64,000 nucleotides of DNA from Novosphingobium sp. Leaf2 (GTDB lineage Bacteria > Pseudomonadota > Alphaproteobacteria > Sphingomonadales > Sphingomonadaceae). A program made the position numbers and the translations under genes. The notes under the pieces are model-generated. The model did not search any database. It saw only the letters and a program-made list of their open reading frames with translations, and was not told the DNA's origin. Below, one piece after another: positions 54,171 to 64,000 of the stretch. Location of the stretch: positions 255,501-319,500 of the forward strand of contig NZ_LMJY01000001.1 of NCBI RefSeq assembly GCF_001421325.1, in the 5' to 3' direction. Each line of letters opens with the position of its first letter. Within the stretch, counting starts at the first letter, position 1.

Positions 54171-54833
54171 ATGACTATTCCTCTGATTTCCCCCTCAATT
54201 CTGTCTGCAGACTTCGCCCGGCTGGGAGAGGAAGTGCGCGCCATCGACGAAGCCGGGGCGGACTGGATCCACGTCGATGTGATGGACGGGCATTATGTGC
54301 CCAACATCACCATCGGCCCCGCCGTGGTCAAGGCGTTGCGCCCGCACACGGCCAAGCCCTTCGACGTGCACCTGATGATTTCGCCGATCGACGCGTATCT
54401 CGAAGCGTTCGCCGATGCCGGCGCAGATAACATCACCGTGCATCCCGAAGCTGGCCCCCACATTCATCGCACCGTGCAGACGATCCGCAACCTGGGCAAG
54501 AAGGCCGGCATCGCGCTGAACCCTGGCACCCCGGCCAAGATGCTGGACTATCTGATCGACGACATCGACCTGGTGCTTGTGATGAGCGTCAACCCCGGTT
54601 TCGGTGGGCAAAGCTTCATCTCCAGCCAGCTTCGCAAGATCGAGGCGGTGCGCAAGATGATCGACAAGTCGGGCCGCGACATTCGCCTTGAAGTGGACGG
54701 CGGCGTGGATCCGCACACCGCGCCGCAATGCGTGTCCGCCGGCGCTGACGTGCTGGTGGCGGGGTCGGCTACCTTCAAGGGTGGGCCGGCGCAGTATGCG
54801 GGTAACATCAAGACGCTCAAGGGTCTGGGCTGA
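54171..54833 (+). CDS. rpe: Ribulose-phosphate 3-epimerase
   Basis: A 220-residue TIM barrel that interconverts ribulose- and xylulose-5-phosphate. Metal and catalytic residues lie in [47 protein letters not shown] and EVDGGVD. The 224 bp upstream contains the inverted GCACT-CTAT-AGTGC at 54048-54061, a possible promoter/operator for it or the divergent DUF2141 gene. The heparinase-like gene follows 2 bp later, so they form an operon. Confidence 0.97.
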   Translation: MTIPLISPSILSADFARLGEEVRAIDEAGADWIHVDVMDGHYVPNITIGPAVVKALRPHTAKPFDVHLMISPIDAYLEAFADAGADNITVHPEAGPHIHRTVQTIRNLGKKAGIALNPGTPAKMLDYLIDDIDLVLVMSVNPGFGGQSFISSQLRKIEAVRKMIDKSGRDIRLEVDGGVDPHTAPQCVSAGADVLVAGSATFKGGPAQYAGNIKTLKGLG

Positions 54834-54835
54834 AC

Positions 54836-56722
54836 GTGGCCGGACGCGCCCGTTTCTGGCCGGCGGCGGGCAAGTCGGACTCGCCGGGTGAGGCTGCGCC
54901 GTCACCAGAAGGAGCGGGTGGCGAGGGGGCTGACGTCGAGCGCCAGTCCGCGCTGGCGTCAACCGGCGGGCGGGTCGACTCCGGTCAGGCTGAGCCGGGG
55001 CGCGCCCTCGCGCTCGTCGATTTCTGCCCGCCCGCGGTAGGCGTTGGTGCGCGCTTGATCAGGCTGGCCTATCGCATCGGCGTGCCAGGGGCCATGCTAT
55101 CCGCGCCAATGGGAAAGAAGGGGCGGACCCGGCTGCTGGCCACGGTCAACAACACCCTGCCTGGCAACCGCGCCGCCGGCACCGCGATCCGCGCCGGACA
55201 CTTTCTGGTGCACGGCGCCAAGACGCCGATCGCGCAGGTCGATTTCACCGGCACCGCCCGTGTTACCCCGCCGCTGGAAAAGGTGGTGCACACGTTTTCG
55301 TGGTTGACCGATCTTGAGGCCTGCGCCCCGCGCGAACAAGGCGCGCCGGTGGCCGAGCGTATCCTCACTGCATGGCTGCAGGCCCACCCCAAGCTGCCGC
55401 CACGGCCCGGCAAGGGCCCGGCGTGGAGCGTTGGCAACACCGGCGCGCGCCTTGCCAACTGGCTTGCCCATGCGCCGCTCATCCTGTCAGGGGACAAGGC
55501 GCTGCGGGTGCGCACGCTGGCGCATATCGCGGCGACCGCGCGCTGGCTCGATCGCCATGTCGGGCAGGCCGAAGATGGCGTTTCGGAAGTTGCCGGCTGG
55601 GTCGGCATCGTGTGCGCCGGCCTGTTGCTGCCGGACGGGCGTCCGCGCCGGCTGTTCGGTGAAGCCGGGCTGATCAAGGCGCTGGGCGAACTGATCGGCG
55701 ACGATGGCGGCGTCCTGTCGCGCAGCCCGCTGGCGCAGATGGAAGCGATCGCCCTGCTGGTGCGCCTGCGCAACTGCTATCACGCCACCCGCCGCGATGC
55801 GCCGCCCGCGATCGAGCGGGTGGTGGAACTGCTGGTGCCGCCGCTGCTGGCCTTGACGCATGGCGATGGCGGGCTGGGTTCCTGGCAGGGCGGCTGGGCG
55901 GTGTCCGCAGAAGATGTCGAAGGTCTGGTTCGCGCCAGCGGCGTGCGCACGCGCCCGCTGCGCGATGTACGTCAGTGGGGCTACCAGCGCGTTGTGGCGC
56001 ACAAGTCCGTGCTGCAATTTGATACCGCGCCGCCGCCGATGCCGGCACAGGCGCGCTTTGGCTGTGCGTCCACGCTGGCGTTCGAATTGTCGCACGGGCC
56101 GCATCGCCTGATCATCAACTGCGGCGGCGCGGCCAGCGGGGGCGGCCTAGTGCCGATCCGGCTGGAACAGGGCCTGCGGGCCACCGCCGCCCATTCCACG
56201 CTGACGCTGGACGATGCCAATTCCACCGCCGTTCTCATCAACGGGATGATCGGCTCGGGCGTCACTGAAGTTGCGGTGGACCGCAAGACGCTGGCGCAGG
56301 AAAAAGGCGCCACCGCCACCCGGATCGAAGCCAGTCACAACGGCTACGTCGCGCGCTACGGCCTGACCCACCAGCGTATCCTGCTGCTGCGCGATGATGG
56401 CAGCGAACTGCGCGGCGAGGATCTGCTGCTGCCCGCCAGCCGCAAGGCCAAGCGTGGCAAGGTGGGCTTTGCGATCCGCTTTCACCTGGGCCCGGACGTG
56501 GATGTCAGCCTGACGGCGGACGGCCAGGGTGTTGGCCTGCTGCTACCCGACGGCGGCTACTGGCTGTTCCGTTCTGGCGGCGAAGATGCCCAGGTATCGG
56601 TGGAAGATTCGCTGTGGGTCGATGGGCAGGGCCGCCCGCAGGCCACGCAGCAGATTGTTGTGCAAGGGCTGGTATCGCGTGGTGGTGGCACATTCGGCTG
56701 GATCATCAAGAAGATGAACTGA
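54836..56722 (+). CDS. Heparinase II/III family protein
   Basis: A 628-residue putative polysaccharide lyase-like protein. The first ~60 residues are low-complexity. The alpha-toroid middle has WSWLTDLEA-like helices and TGARLANWLAHAPLIL; the C-terminal heparinase II/III domain begins near FGCASTLAFELSHGPHRLIINCGGA and contains HSTLTLDDANST. No clear signal peptide is seen. The start is GTG 54836, 2 bp after rpe. Family members often remodel the cell envelope rather than degrade heparin. Confidence 0.85.
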   Translation: MAGRARFWPAAGKSDSPGEAAPSPEGAGGEGADVERQSALASTGGRVDSGQAEPGRALALVDFCPPAVGVGARLIRLAYRIGVPGAMLSAPMGKKGRTRLLATVNNTLPGNRAAGTAIRAGHFLVHGAKTPIAQVDFTGTARVTPPLEKVVHTFSWLTDLEACAPREQGAPVAERILTAWLQAHPKLPPRPGKGPAWSVGNTGARLANWLAHAPLILSGDKALRVRTLAHIAATARWLDRHVGQAEDGVSEVAGWVGIVCAGLLLPDGRPRRLFGEAGLIKALGELIGDDGGVLSRSPLAQMEAIALLVRLRNCYHATRRDAPPAIERVVELLVPPLLALTHGDGGLGSWQGGWAVSAEDVEGLVRASGVRTRPLRDVRQWGYQRVVAHKSVLQFDTAPPPMPAQARFGCASTLAFELSHGPHRLIINCGGAASGGGLVPIRLEQGLRATAAHSTLTLDDANSTAVLINGMIGSGVTEVAVDRKTLAQEKGATATRIEASHNGYVARYGLTHQRILLLRDDGSELRGEDLLLPASRKAKRGKVGFAIRFHLGPDVDVSLTADGQGVGLLLPDGGYWLFRSGGEDAQVSVEDSLWVDGQGRPQATQQIVVQGLVSRGGGTFGWIIKKMN

Positions 56723-56858
56723 CGGCCAGTGGCTTCCGCACGGCCCGCGTGGCGGACAGTGCGCCTTGGCCGTACTTGCCCCGATCTGCCCGCCGTCCTA
56801 AGGGCCCGCCCGGAAACGCCTCGCCCCGAAAACACTTCGAATCGCCAAGGAACCCGCC

Positions 56859-58451
56859 ATGTCCGATACCGTCCAGATCCGCCGCGCCCTGCTGTCGGTG
56901 TCCGACAAGACCGGGCTGGCGCAGCTTGGCAAGGTGTTGAGCGATCGCGGCGTGGAACTGGTGTCCACCGGCGGCACCGCCAAGGCCCTGCGCGATGCGG
57001 GCCTTGCGGTGAAGGACATCGCCGAGATCACCGGCTTTCCCGAAATGATGGACGGGCGCGTCAAGACGCTGCACCCGATGGTGCACGGCGGCCTGCTGGC
57101 GGTGCGCGACAATCCCGAACATGCCGCGGCCATGGCCGAGCATCACATCGGCGCGATCGATCTGGTGGTGGTCAATCTTTATCCCTTCGAAGCGACGGTG
57201 GCCAAGGGCGCTGGCCGCGACGAAGTGATCGAGAATATTGACATCGGCGGCCCCTCGATGGTCCGTTCGGCGGCGAAGAACCACGCCTATGTCACCATCG
57301 TCACCGATCCTTCGGATTACGAAGGCCTGCTGGTGGAACTGGAGGCGACGGATGGCTGCACCACGCTAGGCTTCCGCAAGCTGATGGCCGCCCGCGCCTT
57401 CGCGCAGACCGCAGCTTATGACGCCATGATCAGCCAGTGGTTCGCCTTTGCCGACCAGGGCCTTGAATTTCCGGAGATGCTCAGCGTCAATGGCCGGTTG
57501 GCGACGGGCCTGCGCTACGGCGAGAACCCGCATCAGAACGCGGCACTGTATACCCCTACCGGTCCGTTCACGCCGGGGCTGGCGCAGGCCGAGCAGGTGC
57601 AGGGCAAGGCACTGTCCTACAACAATTACAACGATGCCGACGCGGCGCTGGAGCTGGCCGCCGAGTTTCGGGGACAGAAGCCGGCAGTCGTCATCGTCAA
57701 ACATGCGAACCCGTGCGGCGTGGCGCAGGCCGATTCGCTGCTCGACGCCTGGGAAGGCGCGCTGGCGTGTGACGACGTGTCCGCGTTTGGCGGGATCGTC
57801 GCTGTGAACCAGACGCTGGACGGCCCCACCGCCGAAGCGATTTGCAGGATTTTCACCGAAGTCGTCGTCGCCCCCGATGCCGATGAAGAGGCGCGCGCGT
57901 TTTTCGCCCGCAAGAAGAACCTGCGGCTGCTTCTGACCGGTGGCTTGCCGGACCCGCGCCGCCCCGGCCTGACCGTGCGCCAGATCACCGGCGGGCTGCT
58001 GGTCCAGGGACGGGACAACGGCGCGATCGCGTTTGACGATCTCAAGGTCGTCACCAAGCGCGAACCCACCGACCGTGAACTGGCGGACTGCCTGTTCGCG
58101 TGGACCGTGGCGCGCCACGTGAAATCGAACGCCATCGTCTATGCCCGCGATGGCGTTACCGCCGGCATCGGCGCAGGCCAGATGAATCGGCGCGATTCCT
58201 CGCGCATCGCGGCGATGAAGGCTGCCGAGGCCGCTGAAAAGTTTGGCTGGGACAAGGCCCGCACCGTGGGATCGGCGGTCGCGTCGGACGCCTTCTTCCC
58301 GTTCGCGGACGGGCTGCTGGCCGCTGCCGAAGCCGGCGCCACGGCCGTGATCCAGCCGGGCGGGTCCATCCGGGACGATGAAGTGATTGCAGCTGCCGAT
58401 GAAGCCGGGCTTGCCATGGTCTTCACCGGCATGCGCCACTTCAAGCATTGA
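56859..58451 (+). CDS. purH: Bifunctional AICAR formyltransferase/IMP cyclohydrolase
   Basis: A 530-residue enzyme for the last two steps of IMP synthesis. The IMP cyclohydrolase (MGS-like) domain opens [11 protein letters not shown] and has [16 protein letters not shown]; the AICAR transformylase part contains KHANPCGVA and [11 protein letters not shown], with the catalytic Lys-His pair. It ends [10 protein letters not shown], the canonical tail. A small membrane protein gene follows at 24 bp. Confidence 0.98.
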   Translation: MSDTVQIRRALLSVSDKTGLAQLGKVLSDRGVELVSTGGTAKALRDAGLAVKDIAEITGFPEMMDGRVKTLHPMVHGGLLAVRDNPEHAAAMAEHHIGAIDLVVVNLYPFEATVAKGAGRDEVIENIDIGGPSMVRSAAKNHAYVTIVTDPSDYEGLLVELEATDGCTTLGFRKLMAARAFAQTAAYDAMISQWFAFADQGLEFPEMLSVNGRLATGLRYGENPHQNAALYTPTGPFTPGLAQAEQVQGKALSYNNYNDADAALELAAEFRGQKPAVVIVKHANPCGVAQADSLLDAWEGALACDDVSAFGGIVAVNQTLDGPTAEAICRIFTEVVVAPDADEEARAFFARKKNLRLLLTGGLPDPRRPGLTVRQITGGLLVQGRDNGAIAFDDLKVVTKREPTDRELADCLFAWTVARHVKSNAIVYARDGVTAGIGAGQMNRRDSSRIAAMKAAEAAEKFGWDKARTVGSAVASDAFFPFADGLLAAAEAGATAVIQPGGSIRDDEVIAAADEAGLAMVFTGMRHFKH

Positions 58452-58474
58452 GCGGCTGAAAAGGGGACGGCGCA

Positions 58475-58675
58475 GTGACGATAGGCTGGCTCGGTCCCCT
58501 TGTCGTAGTGGGCTTCCTGACCGGACTGACGCTGGCGTCCGTTCTATTGCGGCTGGGGCGAATCGGGTCGCGGCGCAGCATTCTTGCAGCCGTCGCCTTA
58601 CCCTTCGGCTGCGCCGCGCTGCCGGTCGCTGGATTGGTTGTAACATCCATCATTGTGGCAGCTTGGCGGCATTAG
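58475..58675 (+). CDS. Small two-helix membrane protein downstream of purH
   Basis: A 66-residue protein of two hydrophobic helices ([20 protein letters not shown] and [21 protein letters not shown]) joined by a basic loop. The start is GTG 58475 behind AAGGGG at 8 nt, 23 bp after purH, so they are probably co-transcribed. No function recognised. Confidence 0.65.
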   Translation: MTIGWLGPLVVVGFLTGLTLASVLLRLGRIGSRRSILAAVALPFGCAALPVAGLVVTSIIVAAWRH

Positions 58676-58840
58676 CCACCATGTTCCTGCCGTTCGTCGC
58701 TTGAAAGCCTCGTTTCACCGCAAGGCTGCCAGATAACGGCGCTCGTTCACTGGACGGCAAGACACTTGCGGCCAATGGGGCTGCACACATTCCTCAGGAG
58801 CCATGGGGCTCCGCTCGCAGCATTGAAAGCCGATCCCGCC

Positions 58841-58990
58841 ATGAAGTTCATCAAAGGCGAATTTTCCCGTTTCTTCGCGCTTGGTTTTGCCGGTGGGGCG
58901 CTGCTGGTGCTCGGCGCGATGGGGATCGGTACGATCACGCCGCTGGCGCATGACATCGTGCCCCCTGCGCAGGCTGCCCAAAGCCACTGA
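58841..58990 (+). CDS. Very small membrane protein, unknown function
   Basis: A 49-residue protein from ATG 58841: a basic start (MKFIKGEFSR), one hydrophobic helix (FALGFAGGALLVLGAMGIG) and a short polar tail. ATG 58766 is in frame but adds non-hydrophobic residues. The ribosome site is weak. Composition and layout fit a small membrane protein. Confidence 0.5.
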   Translation: MKFIKGEFSRFFALGFAGGALLVLGAMGIGTITPLAHDIVPPAQAAQSH

Positions 58991-58995
58991 CGCGC

Positions 58996-59020
58996 ATCGG
59001 CACCCGATCGCGGTGCCGAT
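58996..59020. promoter_or_regulatory. Perfect inverted repeat before the Zur-like gene
   Basis: ATCGGCACC (58996-59004) and GGTGCCGAT (59012-59020) are 9-bp perfect arms across 7 bp, 35-59 bp upstream of the Zur-like start. It could be an autoregulatory operator or the terminator of the small gene that ends at 58990; no T-run follows. Confidence 0.45.
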
Positions 59021-59054
59021 TGCCTAGGGCCGCGCCAGTCCCCATATAGGCGGC

Positions 59055-59513
59055 ATGGCAGGTCATAATCATCACGAACATTCGGGCGACCATCTGGTCA
59101 CCGCCGCGCGCGCCGCATTGACCGGGGCTGGAGAGCAGTGGACCGAAATGCGGGCCGACGTGTTCGGCGCATTGGCGGATCGCGAACGTCCGGCCTCCGC
59201 TTACGATCTGGCCGAAAGTGTCTCCGCGCTGCGTGGCAAACGGGTAGCGCCCAACAGCGTCTACCGCATTCTCGACCTTTTCGTTCGAAACAATCTGGCG
59301 CGGCGGGTGGAAAGCGCCAACGCTTATGTGGCCAACAGCCATCCCGGGTGCCAGCATGACTGCATCTTTCTGATCTGCGACAGCTGCGGACAGGCCGTTC
59401 ACATCGACGATGACAAACTCACCGGCGCGCTGGTGGGTGCGGCGCGCCAAGCCGGCTTTGTGGATATACGCCCGGTGGTGGAACTGCGCGGGATCTGCGC
59501 CAGCTGCAGCTGA
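59055..59513 (+). CDS. zur: Fur family regulator, Zur-like
   Basis: A 152-residue metal-dependent repressor. The winged helix has PASAYDLAESVSALRGKRVAPNSVYRILDLF. Two CxxC pairs (CDSC near residue 118 and CASC at the C-terminus) form the structural zinc site, and HPGCQHDC-like residues supply the regulatory site. The His-rich N-terminus (GHNHHEHSGDH) is characteristic of Zur-type rather than Fur-type proteins. Expected to repress zinc-uptake genes; a Zur-like box is seen before the merC-like gene at 23507. Confidence 0.82.
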   Translation: MAGHNHHEHSGDHLVTAARAALTGAGEQWTEMRADVFGALADRERPASAYDLAESVSALRGKRVAPNSVYRILDLFVRNNLARRVESANAYVANSHPGCQHDCIFLICDSCGQAVHIDDDKLTGALVGAARQAGFVDIRPVVELRGICASCS

Positions 59514-59628
59514 CCGGGCGGCCACGACCACGTCTTTGCCAAAAGACTGTGCGACCAAGCCGATTGCGGCGCGATATTGCAGACAGGATCAATCGACAGG
59601 CTAGTCACAAGCGTGTAGGGCACGAGTA

Positions 59629-61551
59629 ATGAACGCCAAACCGGCCACGCCTCTACTCGACACGGTTTCGACTCCCGAAGACCTGCGCACACTCAAGCCC
59701 GCGCAATTGCGCCAGCTGGCAGACGAGTTGCGAACCGAAACGATATCCGCTGTCGGGCAGACCGGCGGGCATCTGGGGTCCGGTCTTGGCGTCGTCGAAT
59801 TGACCGTCGCCATTCATTATGTGTTCGATACGCCGGTGGATCGACTGGTGTGGGACGTTGGTCATCAGGCCTATCCGCACAAGATCCTGACCGGGCGGCG
59901 GGACCGTATCCGCACCTTGCGGCAGGGCGGCGGGTTGTCCGGCTTCACCAAGCGGTCAGAAAGCGAATACGACCCGTTCGGCACGGCGCACAGCTCCACC
60001 TCGATTTCGGCAGCTCTTGGGTTTGCCATCGGCAGCAAGATCAAGGGCGAGCCCGGGCGCGGGATCGCGGTGATCGGCGATGGCGCGATGAGCGCCGGCA
60101 TGGCCTACGAGGCGATGAACAACGCGGCGGAAGCCGGCAATCGCCTGATCGTCATCCTCAACGACAACGATATGTCGATCGCGCCGCCGGTGGGCGGACT
60201 ATCCGCCTATCTGGCGCGATTGGTATCCTCCGGCCAGTTCCTGGGCCTGCGCGAACTGGCCCGCAAGTTCGCGCGCCGGCTGCCACGCCCGCTGCACGTT
60301 GCTGCCAAGAAGACCGACGAATTCGCCCGCGGCATGGCCATGGGCGGCACCTTGTTCGAGGAACTGGGCTTCTACTACGTCGGACCGCTGGATGGGCATG
60401 ATCTTGATGCGCTGGTTCCGGTGCTGGAAAACGTGCGAGATGCCGGCGAAGGCCCGATTCTTGTCCACGTCGTCACCCAGAAGGGTAAGGGGTACACCCC
60501 GGCGGAACAGGCGGCGGACAAGTATCATGGCGTACAGACCTTCAACGTCGTGACCGGCGAACAGGCCAAAGCGCCGGCTGGTCCGCCCAGCTATACGGGC
60601 GTTTTCGCCAAGGCGCTGGTGGCAGAAGCCGCCAATGATCCGACGATCTGCGCGATTACCGCCGCGATGCCGGCCGGCACGGGGCTTGATGCATTTGCAA
60701 AGCAGTTTCCTGATCGCAGTTTTGACGTGGGCATCGCCGAACAGCACGCCGTCACCTTTGCGGCGGGTCTGGCAGCGCAAGGCATGCGGCCGTTCTGCGC
60801 CATCTACTCCACGTTCCTCCAGCGCGCGTTCGACCAGGTGGTGCATGATGTGGCGATCCAGAACCTTCCGGTGCGTTTCGCGATCGACCGCGCGGGGCTG
60901 GTGGGCGCGGACGGGGCAACGCACGCCGGCTCGTTCGACATTACCTATCTTGCAACCCTGCCCAACCTGGTGGTGATGGCGGCGGCGGACGAAGTGGAAT
61001 TGGTCCACATGGTCCATACCGCCGCGCGGTACGATGCCGGGCCGATCGCGTTTCGCTATCCGCGCGGTAACGGCGTCGGTCTTGCTTTGCCCGAAACGCC
61101 GCAACTACTGGAAATCGGCAAGGGGCGCGTCGTACGCGAAGGCACCAAGGTTGCGCTGCTCTCGCTCGGCACGCGCCTGAGCGAGGCGCTCAAGGCCGCC
61201 GATGTGCTGGAAGCCCGCGGCCTGTCAACGACAGTGGCCGACTTGCGGTTCGCCAAGCCGCTCGACACCGATCTGATCCGCCGCCTGATGCTGACTCACG
61301 AAGTGATTGTGACGGTGGAGGAAGGTTCGATCGGGGGACTTGGCGCGCATGTGCTGACGATGGCAAGCGACGAAGGGCTGACCGATGCCGGCCTGAAAAT
61401 TCGCACCATGCGCCTGCCGGACGTGTTCCAGGATCAGAACAAGCCCGATGCGCAATACGACGAGGCGGGCCTCAATGCACCGCAGATCGTGGACACCGTG
61501 CTGAAAGCCCTGCGCTACAACAGCGCGGGCGTTGCCGAAGCCAGGGCCTGA
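59629..61551 (+). CDS. dxs: 1-deoxy-D-xylulose-5-phosphate synthase
   Basis: A 640-residue thiamine-diphosphate enzyme that starts the MEP isoprenoid pathway and also feeds thiamine and pyridoxal synthesis. The ThDP motif is [17 protein letters not shown]...NDNDMSI; other marks are [49 protein letters not shown] and [18 protein letters not shown] 59629 has AGGG upstream. A plus-strand terminator follows at 61613. Confidence 0.98.
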   Translation: MNAKPATPLLDTVSTPEDLRTLKPAQLRQLADELRTETISAVGQTGGHLGSGLGVVELTVAIHYVFDTPVDRLVWDVGHQAYPHKILTGRRDRIRTLRQGGGLSGFTKRSESEYDPFGTAHSSTSISAALGFAIGSKIKGEPGRGIAVIGDGAMSAGMAYEAMNNAAEAGNRLIVILNDNDMSIAPPVGGLSAYLARLVSSGQFLGLRELARKFARRLPRPLHVAAKKTDEFARGMAMGGTLFEELGFYYVGPLDGHDLDALVPVLENVRDAGEGPILVHVVTQKGKGYTPAEQAADKYHGVQTFNVVTGEQAKAPAGPPSYTGVFAKALVAEAANDPTICAITAAMPAGTGLDAFAKQFPDRSFDVGIAEQHAVTFAAGLAAQGMRPFCAIYSTFLQRAFDQVVHDVAIQNLPVRFAIDRAGLVGADGATHAGSFDITYLATLPNLVVMAAADEVELVHMVHTAARYDAGPIAFRYPRGNGVGLALPETPQLLEIGKGRVVREGTKVALLSLGTRLSEALKAADVLEARGLSTTVADLRFAKPLDTDLIRRLMLTHEVIVTVEEGSIGGLGAHVLTMASDEGLTDAGLKIRTMRLPDVFQDQNKPDAQYDEAGLNAPQIVDTVLKALRYNSAGVAEARA

Positions 61552-61612
61552 ATTCCAGCCGTTTACGCCGTGTCGTTTGGTCTACGGCCACATCCTGGTT
61601 ATACCTGAAGCA

Positions 61613-61646
61613 GGCGCGGGTGCTACCAAGCATCGCGCCCGTTTTT
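61613..61646 (+). terminator. Intrinsic terminator of dxs
   Basis: GGCGCG...TGC (61613-61623) pairs with GCA...CGCGCC (61630-61639) around TACCAA with a small bulge, followed by T5 (61642-61646). It lies 62 bp after the dxs stop. Confidence 0.7.
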
Positions 61647-61661
61647 GGTGCCGCTGTGGCA

Positions 61662-61750
61662 TCAGTAGTTGGAGCCCCACCAGTTGCCGCCGGGCAGGTA
61701 GTCCCAGATGGAGAACTTCGGGTTCCTCGGACGCCTTAATTTACGTTCAT
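61662..61750 (-). pseudogene. Possible frameshifted small-peptide remnant
   Basis: On the minus strand, ATG 61750 reads four codons to a stop, but adding one A in the A-run after GTA gives a 29-residue frame ending FSIWDYLPGGNWWGSNY. The Trp-rich composition is protein-like rather than random. No in-frame start exists for the present frame and no ribosome site is seen, so it is called only as a tentative broken gene. Confidence 0.25.
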
Positions 61751-61767
61751 AGCCGCATGGGCAAACG

Positions 61768-61797
61768 AAAAGGCCGGGGATTGCTCCCCGGCCTTTT
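61768..61797 (-). terminator. Intrinsic terminator of groESL
   Basis: A 13-bp perfect stem (61768-61780 with 61785-61797) of G/C core flanked by A4 and T4, loop TTGC. It lies about 60 bp after the groEL stop on the minus strand and works in both directions. Confidence 0.85.
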
Positions 61798-61856
61798 GCA
61801 TGTCTGGCATTTGGGATGATGGTGCGAGCCGCATGGCCCGCACCATCACGGCTTTA

Positions 61857-63524
<1,668 letters not shown>

Positions 63525-63548
63525 TCAGGTAGTGGGAAGCGGCAGATC

Positions 63549-63836
63549 TCAGGCGATGACGCCCAGGATGTCCGATTCCTTCATGATGAGCAGGTCTTCG
63601 CCGCTGACCTTGACTTCGGTGCCGGACCACTTGCCGAACAGCACGCGGTCGCCAACAGTGACGTCGAGCGGCGTGATCGTTCCGTTTTCAGCGCGGGCGC
63701 CCGTGCCGACGGCGACGATTTCGCCCTCAGCCGGCTTTTCCTTGGCGCTGTCAGGAATGATGATGCCGCCGGCCGTCTTCTCTTCGGCTTCGACGCGGCG
63801 CACGAGAACACGGTCGTGCAGCGGGCGGAAAGTCAT
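63549..63836 (-). CDS. groES: 10 kDa co-chaperonin GroES
   Basis: A 95-residue lid protein for GroEL. It has the standard [23 protein letters not shown] with the mobile loop [11 protein letters not shown] and [20 protein letters not shown] 63836 is used; an open frame above it overlaps the CIRCE element and is not coding. First gene of groESL. Confidence 0.98.
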   Translation of the reverse strand: MTFRPLHDRVLVRRVEAEEKTAGGIIIPDSAKEKPAEGEIVAVGTGARAENGTITPLDVTVGDRVLFGKWSGTEVKVSGEDLLIMKESDILGVIA

Positions 63837-63874
63837 TGGGGTGTCTCCCTTAATCCAACGAACATAAAAACTGG

Positions 63875-63903
63875 GTTGGCACTCATCAGTTGAGAGTGCC
63901 AAC
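63875..63903. promoter_or_regulatory. CIRCE operator (HrcA site) of groESL
   Basis: GTTGGCACTC (63875-63884), 9-bp spacer, GAGTGCCAAC (63894-63903): perfect 10-bp arms with the CIRCE half-site (consensus TTAGCACTC) carrying one substitution in each arm. It lies at the predicted transcription start, so HrcA repression is expected. Confidence 0.92.
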
Positions 63904-63910
63904 GAGCGTC

Positions 63911-63939
63911 GATATGGTCTTGGAGTGGGGGTGCGTCAA
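63911..63939 (-). promoter_or_regulatory. groESL promoter
   Basis: Reading the minus strand, TTGACG (63939-63934) and CATATC (63916-63911) are separated by 17 bp, with CIRCE beginning 8 bp downstream of the -10. CTTGAC at the -35 also fits a heat-shock (sigma-32-like) promoter. Confidence 0.7.
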
Positions 63940-64000
63940 GCGCCGCGTGTCAGAAAAATCATGCGGCGTATGGCGCTTGGCGATCAACCGGTAGGACGCC

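Noticed and set aside
58633..58650. A TTGTAACATC stretch similar to half of the Zur-like box at 23507
   Set aside because: It lies inside a small coding gene and only one half-site fits.

Overview
The window is GC-rich, gene-dense chromosomal DNA, and everything in it points to an alphaproteobacterium of the order Sphingomonadales (a Novosphingobium/Sphingomonas-like organism). The evidence is a DUF1153/SciP cell-cycle gene, a DUF3576-leuS-lptE-holA run, a suf operon led by an Rrf2 regulator, sphingomonad-type TonB-dependent receptors, a CIRCE-controlled groESL operon and a fatty-acid 2-hydroxylase-like gene. I found no tRNA, rRNA, CRISPR array, insertion sequence or prophage. Most of the window is core chromosome, with short accessory stretches at about 0-5 kb, 7.4-12.4 kb and 45-53.5 kb.

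Layout. 0-5 kb: catabolic/uptake block (partial SDR, TonB-dependent receptor, tandem NTF2-like protein, LuxR-type solo). 5-7.5 kb: 3-hydroxyisobutyrate-dehydrogenase-like enzyme, fatty acid hydroxylase, SDR. 7.4-12.4 kb: cell-surface polysaccharide block (secreted protein, LTA-synthase-like phosphotransferase, KpsS-like capsule protein, polyprenyl-phosphate sugar transferase). 12.5-17.1 kb: holA, lptE, leuS and a DUF3576 lipoprotein in one minus-strand operon. 17.4-20.8 kb: exported protein, phaB-like reductase, membrane protein plus sterol-desaturase pair. 21-25 kb: rpsI-rplM, ctaA, merC-like, thiS-thiG. 25-29.2 kb: zinc metallopeptidase, acyl-CoA ligase, pyrD. 29.3-36 kb: a candidate small RNA and then the suf operon (regulator, sufB, DUF559 protein, sufC, sufD, sufS, sufT, GNAT, sufA). 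36-44.9 kb: lipoprotein of the serine-hydrolase family, mnmA, sciP, maeB, mutS and a 58-residue protein. 44.9-48.8 kb: small acidic protein, siderophore receptor, MscS channel. 48.9-53.4 kb: a divergent set that looks like a polar-lipid head-group pathway (HIT, CDP-alcohol phosphotransferase, DAG-kinase-family lipid kinase, Tam41-like and MobA-like nucleotidyltransferases). 53.4-64 kb: DUF2141 protein, rpe, heparinase-like, purH, two small membrane proteins, Zur-like regulator, dxs, groEL-groES.

How genes work together. The suf genes overlap start-to-stop almost throughout and would make a full SufBCD scaffold with the SufS desulfurase, a SufT/DUF59 maturation factor and the A-type carrier SufA. 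A 164-residue DUF559 protein lacking the usual catalytic residues sits between sufB and sufC, and an acetyltransferase sits between sufT and sufA. Putative metal-responsive operators are visible upstream of merC, the siderophore receptor, the suf regulator and the Zur-like gene.

The best candidates for undescribed biology are the divergent lipid head-group cluster (48.9-53.4 kb), the DUF559 protein embedded in the suf operon, and a plus-strand terminator-ended transcript candidate (about 29285-29401) just upstream of the suf promoter. All functional statements come from reading the sequence; no database search was possible.
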